DNA of 64,000 nt from Peptoniphilus pacaensis (GTDB lineage: Bacteria > Bacillota > Clostridia > Tissierellales > Peptoniphilaceae): NCBI RefSeq assembly GCF_900088125.1, contig NZ_FLQT01000003.1, forward strand, positions 1,549,071-1,613,070. The letters run 5' to 3'. Each line of letters begins with the position of its first letter. The stretch's first letter is position 1. The translations under genes and the position numbers were made by a program. The notes beneath the pieces were generated by a model. The model was not told the origin of the DNA. It saw only the letters and a program-made list of their open reading frames with translations, and searched no databases. Below are positions 16,856-25,427 of this stretch, one piece after another.

Positions 16856-18760
16856 ATGTTCAAAGTTACGTACCCTGACGGAAGTGCAAAAGAATACGAT
16901 TCGAAGAAATCGGTAAAAGAATTGATCGCCGATATTTCGGAAGGCCTGGAACGGGCCAGCGTCGGCTGTGTTTATAACGGCGTTATTTTAGGAAAACACG
17001 ACTTTGTCGACGAAGACGGCACCATCAAAGTCGTTAAATTCGACGACGACGAAGGCAAGCAAATTTTCTGGCACTCCACGGCCCACTTAATGGCCTATGC
17101 CATCAAGCGCCTGTGGCCCAACACGAAATTTGCCATCGGTCCGTCCATCGAAAACGGTTTTTACTACGACATCGATTTGGACGAGCAATTGAGCACTGAT
17201 GATTTGGAAAAAATCGAAAAGGAAATGAAGGCCATCGTGAAAGAAGGCCCGGTCTTCGAAAGAAAAGTCCTTTCGAAAGCCGAAGCGGAAGATCTCTTCA
17301 AAGACGAACCCTACAAAATCGAACTTATCGAAGATCTGCCCGCCGATGAAGAAATTTCCATTTACACATTAGGCGATTACGTGGACCTGTGCCGCGGACC
17401 CCATTTGGAAAATGTGAAGGACATTAAGGCCGTGAAGCTGACCTCCATTGCCGGCGCTTACTGGCGCGGCGACGAAAAGAACAAAATGCTGCAACGGATC
17501 TACGGCATTTCCTTCCCGAAGAAAAAAGAATTGGACGAATACATGGAACGTTTGGAAGAAGCCAAGCGCCGTGATCACAGAAAGATCGGCCGCGAGCTGG
17601 ATCTGTTCAGCTTCCGCGACGAAGGCCCCGGCTTCCCCTTCTTCCACCCGAAGGGCATGATTGTGCGCAACGAACTCGAAACCTTCTGGCGCAATCTGCA
17701 AATCGAACGAGGCTACGGCGAAATCAAGACGCCCATGATCTTAAACGAAGATTTGTGGCACCGTTCCGGTCACTGGGATCATTACCGCGACAATATGTAC
17801 TTCACTAAAATCGACGGCGAAGACTACGCCATCAAGCCCATGAACTGCCCGGGATCCATTTTGGTTTACGAACAATCCATGCACTCTTACAGAGACTTCC
17901 CCATTAAGCTCATGGAATTCGGTCAAGTGCACCGCCACGAACTTTCCGGCGCCCTTCACGGCCTGTTCAGAGTTCGTACCTTTACCCAAGACGATGCCCA
18001 CGTGTTTATGCTCCCCAGCCAAATCCAAGAAGAAGTGATTAAGCTCATCGACTTGGCCGACGAATTATACAACACCTTCGGCTTCGACTACACGGTGGAA
18101 CTGTCCACCCGTCCGGAAGACAGCATGGGCACCGACGAACAATGGGATATGGCCATTGACGCACTGAAAAAAGCCTTGGACAGTAAGGACATGGACTACG
18201 AAATCAACGAAGGCGACGGCGCGTTCTACGGCCCGAAGATCGACTTCCACCTGCGCGATGCCATCGGTCGTACCTGGCAATGCGGCACCATCCAACTGGA
18301 TTTCCAAATGCCTCAAAGCTTCGAGCTGACCTATGTGGATGAAAACGGCGAAAAACAACAACCGGTTATGAGCCACCGCGCCCTCATGGGTTCCATGGAA
18401 CGCTTCTTCGGTATCTTGGTCGAACACTTTGCCGGTAAATTCCCCTTGTGGCTCGCACCGGTCCAAGTCAAGGTGCTTCCCATCAGCGAAAAGTTTGAAG
18501 ACTACGCCTTGAAGGTAACCAAAGAATTATCCGACGCCGGCATTCGCGCCGAATACGACGAACGCAACGAAAAGATCGGCAAGAAGATCCGCGACGCACA
18601 AATGGAACGGGTCAACTACATGGTCATTGTCGGCGAAAAAGAAGTGGAAAGCGGCAAGATCTCCGTTCGTAACCGCAACGGCGAAGAACGGGGCGACGTG
18701 GACCTGGGCGATTTCTTGGGCGAATTAAAAGCCGAAATCGAAAGCAAAAAAATTGACTAA
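16856..18760 (+). CDS. thrS: Threonyl-tRNA synthetase
   Basis: A 634-residue ThrRS with TGS domain (residues 1-60), the HxxxH editing domain (WHSTAHLMAYAIKRLWP), the class II core (GPGFPFFHPKGMIVRNELE; motif 2 GQVHRHELSGALHGLFRVR) and the anticodon-binding domain. It charges tRNA-Thr. Two ATGs stand in tandem (16853 and 16856); GAGGTG at 16846-16851 leaves only 1 base to the first, so the second is the better start. Expression is governed by the T-box upstream. Confidence 0.96.
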   Translation: MFKVTYPDGSAKEYDSKKSVKELIADISEGLERASVGCVYNGVILGKHDFVDEDGTIKVVKFDDDEGKQIFWHSTAHLMAYAIKRLWPNTKFAIGPSIENGFYYDIDLDEQLSTDDLEKIEKEMKAIVKEGPVFERKVLSKAEAEDLFKDEPYKIELIEDLPADEEISIYTLGDYVDLCRGPHLENVKDIKAVKLTSIAGAYWRGDEKNKMLQRIYGISFPKKKELDEYMERLEEAKRRDHRKIGRELDLFSFRDEGPGFPFFHPKGMIVRNELETFWRNLQIERGYGEIKTPMILNEDLWHRSGHWDHYRDNMYFTKIDGEDYAIKPMNCPGSILVYEQSMHSYRDFPIKLMEFGQVHRHELSGALHGLFRVRTFTQDDAHVFMLPSQIQEEVIKLIDLADELYNTFGFDYTVELSTRPEDSMGTDEQWDMAIDALKKALDSKDMDYEINEGDGAFYGPKIDFHLRDAIGRTWQCGTIQLDFQMPQSFELTYVDENGEKQQPVMSHRALMGSMERFFGILVEHFAGKFPLWLAPVQVKVLPISEKFEDYALKVTKELSDAGIRAEYDERNEKIGKKIRDAQMERVNYMVIVGEKEVESGKISVRNRNGEERGDVDLGDFLGELKAEIESKKID

Positions 18761-19286
18761 AATCATTGCCTTCGGCGACTCCTATGTGGCGGGCTACGGC
18801 GTGGATTTCGATCAGTGCTGGGTCAGTCGACTGGAAAAGCTTCTGAATCGTCCCATCGCGAACATGGGCATGAACGGCGCCTGGATCACGGAGCTCTCCG
18901 AACATCCGCCGGCCCTGGAAGCGGGAGATGTGCTTCTGGTCTTAGGCGGCGCCAATGACTTTCTGGGCGAGGGCACCGTAACGCAGGTCATGGCTTCTTA
19001 CGAGAGTCTAAAGGCCTACGCAAACAAAGCCGGTGCACGCTGTTTGATCATTTTGCCGCCGACGCCGGTCATCGTAGAGGAAGATCTCTTCGTCGGCCTC
19101 AATATGATTCGCTCCCTTCAGGAAAAGCTGAAGGAGCTCGACGAGAAGGCGGAGGGCCTTCATCTGGAGAAGGCCATTCCTAAAGATCCCGCCCTCTACA
19201 TCGACGGCATTCATCTTACACCCGAAGGCCACGGGTTGATCGCCCGTGCCGTGTACGAATACGGCGTGGAAAAAGATATTTTTTAA
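18753..19286 (+). CDS. SGNH/GDSL-family hydrolase
   Basis: A 177-residue SGNH hydrolase. Block I FGDSYVAGYG with the nucleophile Ser is at residues 6-15, block III GGANDF near 66, block V DGIHLTPEGHG with catalytic Asp and His near 150. There is no signal peptide, so the enzyme is probably an intracellular esterase or lysophospholipase of unknown substrate. The start is TTG at 18753, overlapping the thrS stop by 8 bases, with only a weak A-rich ribosome site; it depends on the thrS transcript. A terminator follows. Confidence 0.82.
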   Translation: MTKIIAFGDSYVAGYGVDFDQCWVSRLEKLLNRPIANMGMNGAWITELSEHPPALEAGDVLLVLGGANDFLGEGTVTQVMASYESLKAYANKAGARCLIILPPTPVIVEEDLFVGLNMIRSLQEKLKELDEKAEGLHLEKAIPKDPALYIDGIHLTPEGHGLIARAVYEYGVEKDIF

Positions 19287-19290
19287 GAAA

Positions 19291-19318
19291 AGAGCTTGCG
19301 CGGCAGGCTCTTTTTTTG
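19291..19318 (+). terminator. Intrinsic terminator after the GDSL gene
   Basis: AGAGCTTGC / GCG / GCAGGCTCT at 19291-19311 (one G-T pair) followed by seven T; it ends the thrS transcription unit. Confidence 0.85.
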
Positions 19319-19340
19319 CCCTTATTTCACGGAAATATCA

Positions 19341-19369
19341 TCGACAGAGCGGATACCCTTTGATACAAT
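19341..19369 (+). promoter_or_regulatory. Promoter of the pilus-like operon
   Basis: TCGACA at 19341-19346, 17-bp spacer, TACAAT at 19364-19369; the first gene starts 20 bp further on. Confidence 0.65.
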
Positions 19370-19388
19370 AATCGGAAGAGGTGATGGT

Positions 19389-20783
19389 GTGAATTTAGAT
19401 TTTTTATCTTCGCGCAAAGGGGACATCCCCGAGCGAAACAGCGAAATGAAACCGCATATTAAAGATACACTCAGTCGAATAAAACAAGGTAATTTTTCGA
19501 AAAAAGAACAGGCGGCACTAGCTGCCGTACTCATTCTGGCGGCATCGGGCACGGGCTACGGCGCCTTTCTTCGCGCGCCCTTGGCGCAACAGGAAGCGCT
19601 GAAGGCGGCCTTAAAGGCCACGCCTTCCGTGGCACACGCCCAAGAAGGCCCGAGCGGCGCCTATGCCGACGAAAAGACCACATTAAAAGAGACGGAAGTG
19701 GAACAGGCCATTGCCAATGATATCGGATCGGATCCCAATGTGGAAATCACCAGCGAAGAAGTGGTGCCCGACGGCGAAAATTCGGGCCTGATGAACTTGG
19801 TGGTGGATCATTACGGCTCCACAGACACCTTGACTCAATACCTTGAAACCCTTCAAGGGGTGTCTTACAAGTTGAATATCGACTCCATCAGCTACAACAG
19901 AGATCCTTCCGATGTGGAATCATCTTCTATTCGTCTGTCCATTCCCTACGAAGTTGTGGACAACAGCTTGGCGTCGAAAACCTTCGATGTACAGGCGCCG
20001 GAAGCGACGCCGCCTGCGGCACCGGACACAACGGCCACGCCCGGCACGGGCAGCAGCGCGCCTTCCACGTCTTCTGGAAGCAGCTATTATTCATCCGGCA
20101 GCTCCTCTTCGAGCTGGAAGCCGAGCTATCCTTCCACATCGACGACGCCGGTCACGCCGTCGAAGCCCGCGACACCTGCGGCAAAAACGCCTGCAACAAA
20201 ACCGCAAGCACAGGCACCGGCAAAGCCACAGGTCAAACCGCAATCGGAAACGCCGCCGAGGATGCCGGAAAGAGTCTACTTGGCGCCGGCTGTCAGCACT
20301 TATTCCATTTTGGATTCCGTTATGTCCGCCTCCACGGTGGACGGCCTGCCCGTGATCTGTGAGCCGCAAACGAATACGAATACGGATAAGAAGGTGGAAA
20401 AGAAAGATCAAGTGCTCGCCGTGAAATTCGAAACCCCGCAACGGGAACAAGGGGCGGAAGCGTTGAAGCGCGTCATCAATCTCGACACGGGCGGAATTTA
20501 TTTGCCGAAAAACGGTTACGAATTCAGCATCGATGTACCGACCACGACTAAAACCGCGGGCAACTTCAGTTTGATTTTGGCGGATCTTCAAGGCAACAGC
20601 AAAGAAGTATTGGCTGCGAGAAAAGTGGATTTAAAGGACGGCTACAGCCGCCTGTTCTTCCCCTTAAACGGCATGGACGGCACCATTAGGGCCAATCAAA
20701 TCCGCTACACCTTTATGGACGGCGGAGCGGTTCAGGAATCGATTAACCTGAAAAACGTTCAAGTTCTTTCCCATGAAAAATAA
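19389..20783 (+). CDS. PilO-like membrane protein with proline/serine-rich linker
   Basis: A protein of about 464 residues. A cytoplasmic N-terminus, one membrane segment (AALAAVLILAASGTGYGAF, residues 42-60) and a compact domain around 135-185 (LMNLVVDHYGSTDTLTQYLE) resemble PilO, the type IV pilus alignment protein. A long Ser/Thr then Pro/Ala/Lys-rich linker (about 190-300) and an unrecognised, probably beta-rich C-terminal domain (340-464) follow. The GTG start at 19389 follows GAGGTG; ATG at 19446 is an alternative. Five overlapping genes continue with pseudopilins, so it probably links the pseudopilus to the membrane platform. PilO similarity is judged from architecture and is not certain. 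Confidence 0.65.
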   Translation: MNLDFLSSRKGDIPERNSEMKPHIKDTLSRIKQGNFSKKEQAALAAVLILAASGTGYGAFLRAPLAQQEALKAALKATPSVAHAQEGPSGAYADEKTTLKETEVEQAIANDIGSDPNVEITSEEVVPDGENSGLMNLVVDHYGSTDTLTQYLETLQGVSYKLNIDSISYNRDPSDVESSSIRLSIPYEVVDNSLASKTFDVQAPEATPPAAPDTTATPGTGSSAPSTSSGSSYYSSGSSSSSWKPSYPSTSTTPVTPSKPATPAAKTPATKPQAQAPAKPQVKPQSETPPRMPERVYLAPAVSTYSILDSVMSASTVDGLPVICEPQTNTNTDKKVEKKDQVLAVKFETPQREQGAEALKRVINLDTGGIYLPKNGYEFSIDVPTTTKTAGNFSLILADLQGNSKEVLAARKVDLKDGYSRLFFPLNGMDGTIRANQIRYTFMDGGAVQESINLKNVQVLSHEK

Positions 20784-21216
20784 ATGTAAAGCCATGACCC
20801 TCGTGGAACTGATATGCGTCGTCGCCATCGTCGCGGTGCTTATCGCCATCGGGGTCTTGGGCCTGAATGGCGTTCGGCGATTTAAAGCTGAACGCCAAAT
20901 TCATACCATGACCGGCGAGTTGAGCGATCTGAGGCATCGAGCCATGGCCCAACGAACAAACACGACCATGGCTTTTTCCTCAAATGACTATGTCTTAGAT
21001 AATGGAGAAAAGACGAAAACCGTTCCCTACGAAGAGGAATTAAAGCTTACCGATGTTACGACGGCTAACAAAGAGCCGAACTTCACCTTTAGTCCTTCCG
21101 GGCGGCCGTCTAACAGCGGGACCGTGACCTTTCAGGTAGGGGAAAGGGCCTATCGCATCATCGTGGCGCCGGTCAACGGCCGCATTCGAATGGAGCAAGT
21201 CGATGAAGAAGAGTAG
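20773..21216 (+). CDS. Type IV pilin-like protein (GspH-like pseudopilin)
   Basis: A 147-residue protein with a class III signal: short basic leader MKNKCKA, then MTLVELICVVAIVAVLIAIG, i.e. a prepilin peptidase site before Met with Glu at mature position 5, followed by the hydrophobic assembly helix. The rest resembles a minor pseudopilin head. It overlaps the PilO-like gene by 11 bases and the next gene by 14. No prepilin peptidase, ATPase or platform gene is in the window. Confidence 0.82.
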   Translation: MKNKCKAMTLVELICVVAIVAVLIAIGVLGLNGVRRFKAERQIHTMTGELSDLRHRAMAQRTNTTMAFSSNDYVLDNGEKTKTVPYEEELKLTDVTTANKEPNFTFSPSGRPSNSGTVTFQVGERAYRIIVAPVNGRIRMEQVDEEE

Positions 21217-21520
21217 CTTTACCTTATTGGAAGTCATGGTGGCCGTGGCCATCGTCGGCCTGATCACCGTCATGCTCAGCGCTTTTTTAGGCGGAAGCTT
21301 TAAGCAGCTCAGCGTCCAGGAGGGCAAGAGAAGCAAACTGAATCGGGCGGGCGACACCATGGAATCCTACATGGCCTACGAGGATCGCGCGGAAGAGGGA
21401 ATGGACGTGCGCATTAGCGACTACGACGGCCAATTGGAAAAAGTGGAGGTGTATGATGCCGAGACCGGGAAGCAGATACTCGTGGCGCTCAGACCGAAAA
21501 AGAGCCTTTACACTCCTTGA
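21203..21520 (+). CDS. Prepilin-type protein (minor pseudopilin)
   Basis: A 105-residue protein opening MKKSS then FTLLEVMVAVAIVGLITVM, a canonical prepilin cleavage site with Glu at position 5 and an N-terminal transmembrane helix. The short globular part (KVEVYDAETGKQILVALRP) resembles small GspI/ComGE-like minor pilins. It overlaps genes on both sides. Confidence 0.82.
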   Translation: MKKSSFTLLEVMVAVAIVGLITVMLSAFLGGSFKQLSVQEGKRSKLNRAGDTMESYMAYEDRAEEGMDVRISDYDGQLEKVEVYDAETGKQILVALRPKKSLYTP

Positions 21521-21977
21521 GCTCCTCTTGGCCATGGCCATCGGTTCTGTCATCGTCGTTCTCATGAGCCAAGTCCTTCTCAGCGGCATCAACGGTGCGA
21601 GTACATTCGGCAAGCGAATCAATGGAGACAACGACATCACCTTTGCCATGAACTCCATGATCGACGAGCTTTTGGAAGCCGACGAGATCTATCAAATACA
21701 AGATGGGGCCGTGCAATTTTACGTTCGTGAACAGGGAGCGGACGGCCACAAAATCGTATCCTATTTACTTAAAGACGGCACCTTGTCACGATACGCCGAT
21801 CACGATCACTTGAAATACGACAAGGAAAAAGTGAAATTGACCAAAGGCACGCGCACCGTCATCCTCGATGACGTGGACGATTTAAAATTCAAACGGGAAG
21901 GCGAGTGCTTGAGGATTTATATGAAGCGAGGAAAAGAAAGCGAGCGAATCGTCGCGTTGCGAGGCAGATATGACTAA
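21453..21977 (+). CDS. Prepilin-type protein (GspJ/PilW-like minor pseudopilin)
   Basis: A 174-residue protein with a longer basic leader ending RKRA, then FTLLELLLAMAIGSVIVVLM. The head contains the FAMNSMIDELLEADEIYQIQ and VSYLLKDGTLSRY segments typical of PilW/GspJ-like pilins. ATGATG at 21453 follows GGAGGTGT. It overlaps the preceding pilin by 68 bases and the next by 8. Confidence 0.82.
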   Translation: MMPRPGSRYSWRSDRKRAFTLLELLLAMAIGSVIVVLMSQVLLSGINGASTFGKRINGDNDITFAMNSMIDELLEADEIYQIQDGAVQFYVREQGADGHKIVSYLLKDGTLSRYADHDHLKYDKEKVKLTKGTRTVILDDVDDLKFKREGECLRIYMKRGKESERIVALRGRYD

Positions 21978-22872
21978 GCGACGCGGATCCATCGCCCTAT
22001 TGGCCATATTTATTTTTGCCATTATAAGCCTGCTGGCACTGGTGATTTTTTCCCGATTGGAAGATAATTTTCTCTTGCTCCGCACGGAATTAGACGAAAA
22101 GCAATCCTCCTACAATTCCGAGTCACTGGCCTACTTGGCCGAGGAAGAATTAAAAAGAGAACAGATCGAAAAGGTGGTGGAGGTTCGGGGGAAATTTAAT
22201 TTGCCCGTCCCGGACTTTAACGGTAGCACCTTGAAGAAAGCGGAAATGTTTCCCTTTATCGAAAAGGGAAGCTACACGCAGGTGCAGCTGGAAGTGCAGT
22301 CAAGCTACAAGGAAATCCCTTCCACGGCCGTCCTCCGGTTTAAAGCCGTCCATCCGATTTTCGAGCAAGAAGACGGCGTCATCAGCACGAAAGAAATGAA
22401 AGAGCGGGGCGTCTACGACACGTGGCAAAAAACATTGGCCGACAGCTTTGTAAAAGAACCGAAAAGCTGGGTCGTCCGTTGGAAGACGGATAAGCCCTCG
22501 ACTTTAAAAAAAGAAGGCAGAAACTTTATCCAAGTATTCGAAGACGAGTCCCAAGCACCCCTTGCGCCCATCGTCCAACAATTGCGCTGGGAAGTGGCCT
22601 CCCCCGTGGTCCTCGAGGCGCCCATGGACATAAAGGGCGTCCTGTGGCTCAAAAAAGGCGCGAGTATTAAAGGCGATATTCACGTGCGGGGCGTCGTCAT
22701 AAGGGAAGAGGGGGCGTCGGTGGAGGGACAAATGATCGTCGACGGGCTCCTTATCGGGGAGAAAGACGATGCCATCCACGTCAACTACCAACCCCGCAAT
22801 GTAGAAGAGGTCTTTTGCTTTTTCGACGACTTCATTCAACCTCACGACTTTCGCTTAAAAAAGCATTACTAA
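21970..22872 (+). CDS. PilX/GspK-like protein, last gene of the pseudopilin operon
   Basis: A 300-residue protein with basic leader MTKRRG and helix SIALLAIFIFAIISLLALVI, lacking the Glu5 of major pilins, as in GspK/PilX tip proteins. The C-terminal third (KGVLWLKKGASIKGDIHVRG, then VRGVVIREEGASVEGQMIVDG) has repeated short strands like a polymer-forming beta-helix. That fits a tip cap of the pseudopilus; the assignment rests on order and topology. Confidence 0.7.
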   Translation: MTKRRGSIALLAIFIFAIISLLALVIFSRLEDNFLLLRTELDEKQSSYNSESLAYLAEEELKREQIEKVVEVRGKFNLPVPDFNGSTLKKAEMFPFIEKGSYTQVQLEVQSSYKEIPSTAVLRFKAVHPIFEQEDGVISTKEMKERGVYDTWQKTLADSFVKEPKSWVVRWKTDKPSTLKKEGRNFIQVFEDESQAPLAPIVQQLRWEVASPVVLEAPMDIKGVLWLKKGASIKGDIHVRGVVIREEGASVEGQMIVDGLLIGEKDDAIHVNYQPRNVEEVFCFFDDFIQPHDFRLKKHY

Positions 22873-22887
22873 GAGATGATCCGCATC

Positions 22888-22916
22888 TTGTGGGTTATTT
22901 TTCAATTTGATATAAT
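22888..22916 (+). promoter_or_regulatory. Promoter of efp
   Basis: TTGTGG at 22888-22893, 17-bp spacer, perfect TATAAT at 22911-22916; AAGGAGGAAA precedes the ATG at 22946. Confidence 0.7.
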
Positions 22917-22945
22917 AAATACGCAGTACAATTAAGGAGGAAATT

Positions 22946-23503
22946 ATGATCTCAGCTGGTGATTTTAGAAAAGGTGTAACTTTTGTTATGGACGGAGACG
23001 TCTACCAAGTCGTGGATTTTCAACACGTCAAACCGGGTAAAGGCGCTGCCTTTGTGCGCGCAAAAATTCGTTCGGTTCTAAACGGCGGTGCGAAGGAAAC
23101 CACCTTCAACCCTTCGGAAAAGTTTGAAAATGCCGTTATCGAAACGAAGCAAATGCAATATTTGTATTCCGACGGCGAGCTTTACTACTTTATGGACAAT
23201 GACACCTACGAACAAATGCCCATCGAAAAAGATTTCGTGGAAGATGCGCTGAACTTTATGCGCGAAAACGACATGGCGACCATCCAAATCTATCAAAACA
23301 AGCCTTTCAACGTCACACCTGAAAACTTTGTCGAATTGGAAGTTACGGAAACGGAACCCGGCGTCAAGGGCGACACCACTTCCGGTGCGACGAAAGCGGC
23401 TACGGTTGAGACAGGTTTCACTTTACTTGTACCCTTGTTTGTCGATCGGGGAGATATCATTCGCATTGACACGCGTTCCGGCGAATATATGTCCAGAGTG
23501 TAG
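22946..23503 (+). CDS. efp: Elongation factor P
   Basis: A 185-residue EF-P of normal length: KOW-like N-domain ([36 protein letters not shown], with Lys in the modification loop), OB domain 2 and C-terminal OB domain ([17 protein letters not shown]). It relieves ribosome stalling at polyproline, relevant to the proline-rich linker protein encoded by the preceding operon. It has its own promoter and is co-transcribed with the small acidic gene after it. Confidence 0.97.
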   Translation: MISAGDFRKGVTFVMDGDVYQVVDFQHVKPGKGAAFVRAKIRSVLNGGAKETTFNPSEKFENAVIETKQMQYLYSDGELYYFMDNDTYEQMPIEKDFVEDALNFMRENDMATIQIYQNKPFNVTPENFVELEVTETEPGVKGDTTSGATKAATVETGFTLLVPLFVDRGDIIRIDTRSGEYMSRV

Positions 23504-23517
23504 CCAAGGAGGCAATT

Positions 23518-23853
23518 ATGAAAAACATTTTGCAACGCATCGCCTATGTGCAAGGTTTAGCAGATGGATTAGGAATTGAAGACACATCAAAAGAGGGCCA
23601 AATTTTATTGGAACTCGTCGATGTCGTAGCGGAATTGGCTGAAGTCGTCGACGAAAAATTTGAAGATCTCGAAAGCTATGTCGACGTCGTGGAAGAAGAT
23701 CTGGCCGAATTGGAAGACTATGTCTACGAAGAAGATGACTTCGACGATTACGATGACTTCGACCTGGACGATTACGATTTCTTTGACGAATATCATGAAG
23801 CCAACGACGAAGGCTTCGAGGATGTTGAAGCAGAAGCAGATGATGTTGAATAA
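23518..23853 (+). CDS. Acidic protein of the CD1247 N-terminal-domain family
   Basis: A 111-residue protein whose first 60 residues (LQRIAYVQGLADGLGIEDTS; ILLELVDVVAELAEVVDEKF) match a small helical domain common in Clostridia and known only from genome surveys. The remainder is an extremely acidic Asp/Glu/Tyr-rich tail. It starts 14 bp after efp with AAGGAGG and is followed by a terminator. No function is assigned. Confidence 0.75.
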   Translation: MKNILQRIAYVQGLADGLGIEDTSKEGQILLELVDVVAELAEVVDEKFEDLESYVDVVEEDLAELEDYVYEEDDFDDYDDFDLDDYDFFDEYHEANDEGFEDVEAEADDVE

Positions 23854-23860
23854 TTAAAGA

Positions 23861-23884
23861 AACCGCCGTCGGGCGGTTTTTTTG
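23861..23884 (+). terminator. Terminator of the efp operon
   Basis: AACCGCC / GTCG / GGCGGTT at 23861-23878 followed by seven T. Confidence 0.9.
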
Positions 23885-23944
23885 TGTATGGAGAAATCAA
23901 TCGAAACGGGACGCATCAGCGTTAAGACACAGGAGAGAGCAACC

Positions 23945-24721
23945 ATGGATAAACTAAAATCAGCCATTTACGGCCTTGCCGTCGGCGACGCCCTTGGGGT
24001 GCCCTTCGAGTTCAGAGAGCGGGGGACGTTTCGCTGCGAAGGCATGACGGGCTACGGCACGTGGAACAGGGCGCCGGGAACCTGGTCCGACGATACGAGC
24101 ATGACCCTCGCCACCTTGGACTCCATTAAAGAGGTGGGGCGCATCGATCCCCTTGATATGAAGGAGCGCTTTTGCGACTGGCTGCGTAAGGGAAAGTATA
24201 CTGCCGACGGCGACACCTTTGACGTGGGCACGACGACGCGCATGGCCTTGGACAGAGGAAACGGCTTAGACGACTATTATTCTAACGGAAACGGATCCCT
24301 AATGCGTATTTTGCCCCTGGCATTTACCGATGCCACGGACGATGAGATCCGTGCGGTATCGGCTATCACCCACGCTCATAAAATTTCTACGGATGCCTGC
24401 GTCGAATACGTGCACTTGGCGCGGAAACTCATCGAGGGAAAACCGATTATTCGTGAGGAAATCAAAAACAAAAGCATGGATGAAATCAAATCCTCCGGCT
24501 TCGTCTTGCATACCTTGGAAGCGTCGATTTGGTGTTTGCTGAATACGAGCTCCTATAAAGAGGCGGTGCTTACGGCGGTGAATCTCGGCGAAGATACGGA
24601 TACCACCGCAGCCGTGGTGGGCGGCCTGGCCGGCATTGTCTACGGCTATGACAGCATCCCAGGCGATTGGATCGAGGAACTGAAAAATAAAGAGCTTATC
24701 GATGCGATTTTAAAAAAATAG
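23945..24721 (+). CDS. ADP-ribosylglycohydrolase family protein
   Basis: A 258-residue DraG-type hydrolase. The binuclear metal-site motifs are present: GLAVGDALGVPFEF, TWSDDTSMTLAT, SNGNGSLMRILPLAF and NLGEDTDTTAAVVGGLAG. It removes ADP-ribose from proteins or related conjugates. The ATG at 23945 follows AGGAGAGAG; an upstream in-frame start at 23882 lies within the preceding terminator and is rejected. It was the last host gene before a terminator hairpin now split by an insertion sequence. Confidence 0.88.
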   Translation: MDKLKSAIYGLAVGDALGVPFEFRERGTFRCEGMTGYGTWNRAPGTWSDDTSMTLATLDSIKEVGRIDPLDMKERFCDWLRKGKYTADGDTFDVGTTTRMALDRGNGLDDYYSNGNGSLMRILPLAFTDATDDEIRAVSAITHAHKISTDACVEYVHLARKLIEGKPIIREEIKNKSMDEIKSSGFVLHTLEASIWCLLNTSSYKEAVLTAVNLGEDTDTTAAVVGGLAGIVYGYDSIPGDWIEELKNKELIDAILKK

Positions 24722-24801
24722 ACAAACAAAAAGGCTTAACCATGGATTTGCACTGACCCCCAAAAGTTGGACCAAGAAATCCAACCTTTGGGGGTCTTTT
24801 A

Positions 24802-25386
24802 ATGGCAAAATACAGTTATGAATTAAAAAGGAAAATCGTCGAAGAATACCTGTTCGGAGAGTCAAGCTATCCCATCTTAGAAGATAAATATCAAATTGAT
24901 GAATCACTGATCAGACGTTGGGTCAATAATTACAAACAATTTGGCGATGAAGGGTTAATGCGCTCTAGAAATAAACGTGAGTACAGTGTAGAGTTTAAGT
25001 TAGAAGCCATTACACGTTACGAAACGAGCGAATGCAGTTACCAACAATTGGCCCTTGAACTTGGTTTGACGAATCCGTCCATGATCGCCAAATGGCACAG
25101 TCAGTATCGAAAGGAGGGCATGGAGGGGCTGCGAACACATAAGCGAGGGAGACCTGTGACGAAGAAAGACGCCTGCAATCAACCACCGAAGTCTGCAACT
25201 AAGAAGGAGCCTCTTGATGCATCCTCGCGTGAGGCATTGGAAAACCGCATCAAAGAATTAGAGGCGGAGAACCGGAAACTCACCATTCAAAAGCTATACC
25301 TGGAGGAGCTAAGGAGTTTGGTGAGGGAAGAAAAAATGAGAAAAAGGCGAGGATCGTCGCCAAACTCCGAGAACAATTCCAACTAA
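24802..25386 (+). CDS. IS3-family transposase OrfA (helix-turn-helix protein)
   Basis: A 194-residue protein with two helix-turn-helix repeats: one at residues 5-50 (YELKRKIVEEYLFGESSYPI) and one at 60-110 (YSVEFKLEAITRYETSECSY), then a Lys/Glu-rich coiled-coil (about 140-180) used for OrfA-OrfB contacts. It binds the terminal repeats. A-rich tracts at 25331-25336 and 25341-25345 near the 3' end are where a -1 shift would join it to OrfB. Confidence 0.88.
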   Translation: MAKYSYELKRKIVEEYLFGESSYPILEDKYQIDESLIRRWVNNYKQFGDEGLMRSRNKREYSVEFKLEAITRYETSECSYQQLALELGLTNPSMIAKWHSQYRKEGMEGLRTHKRGRPVTKKDACNQPPKSATKKEPLDASSREALENRIKELEAENRKLTIQKLYLEELRSLVREEKMRKRRGSSPNSENNSN

Positions 25387-25427
25387 CAGAGATACTCGCT
25401 GCCATCAACTTTCCCAAATCCACCTTT

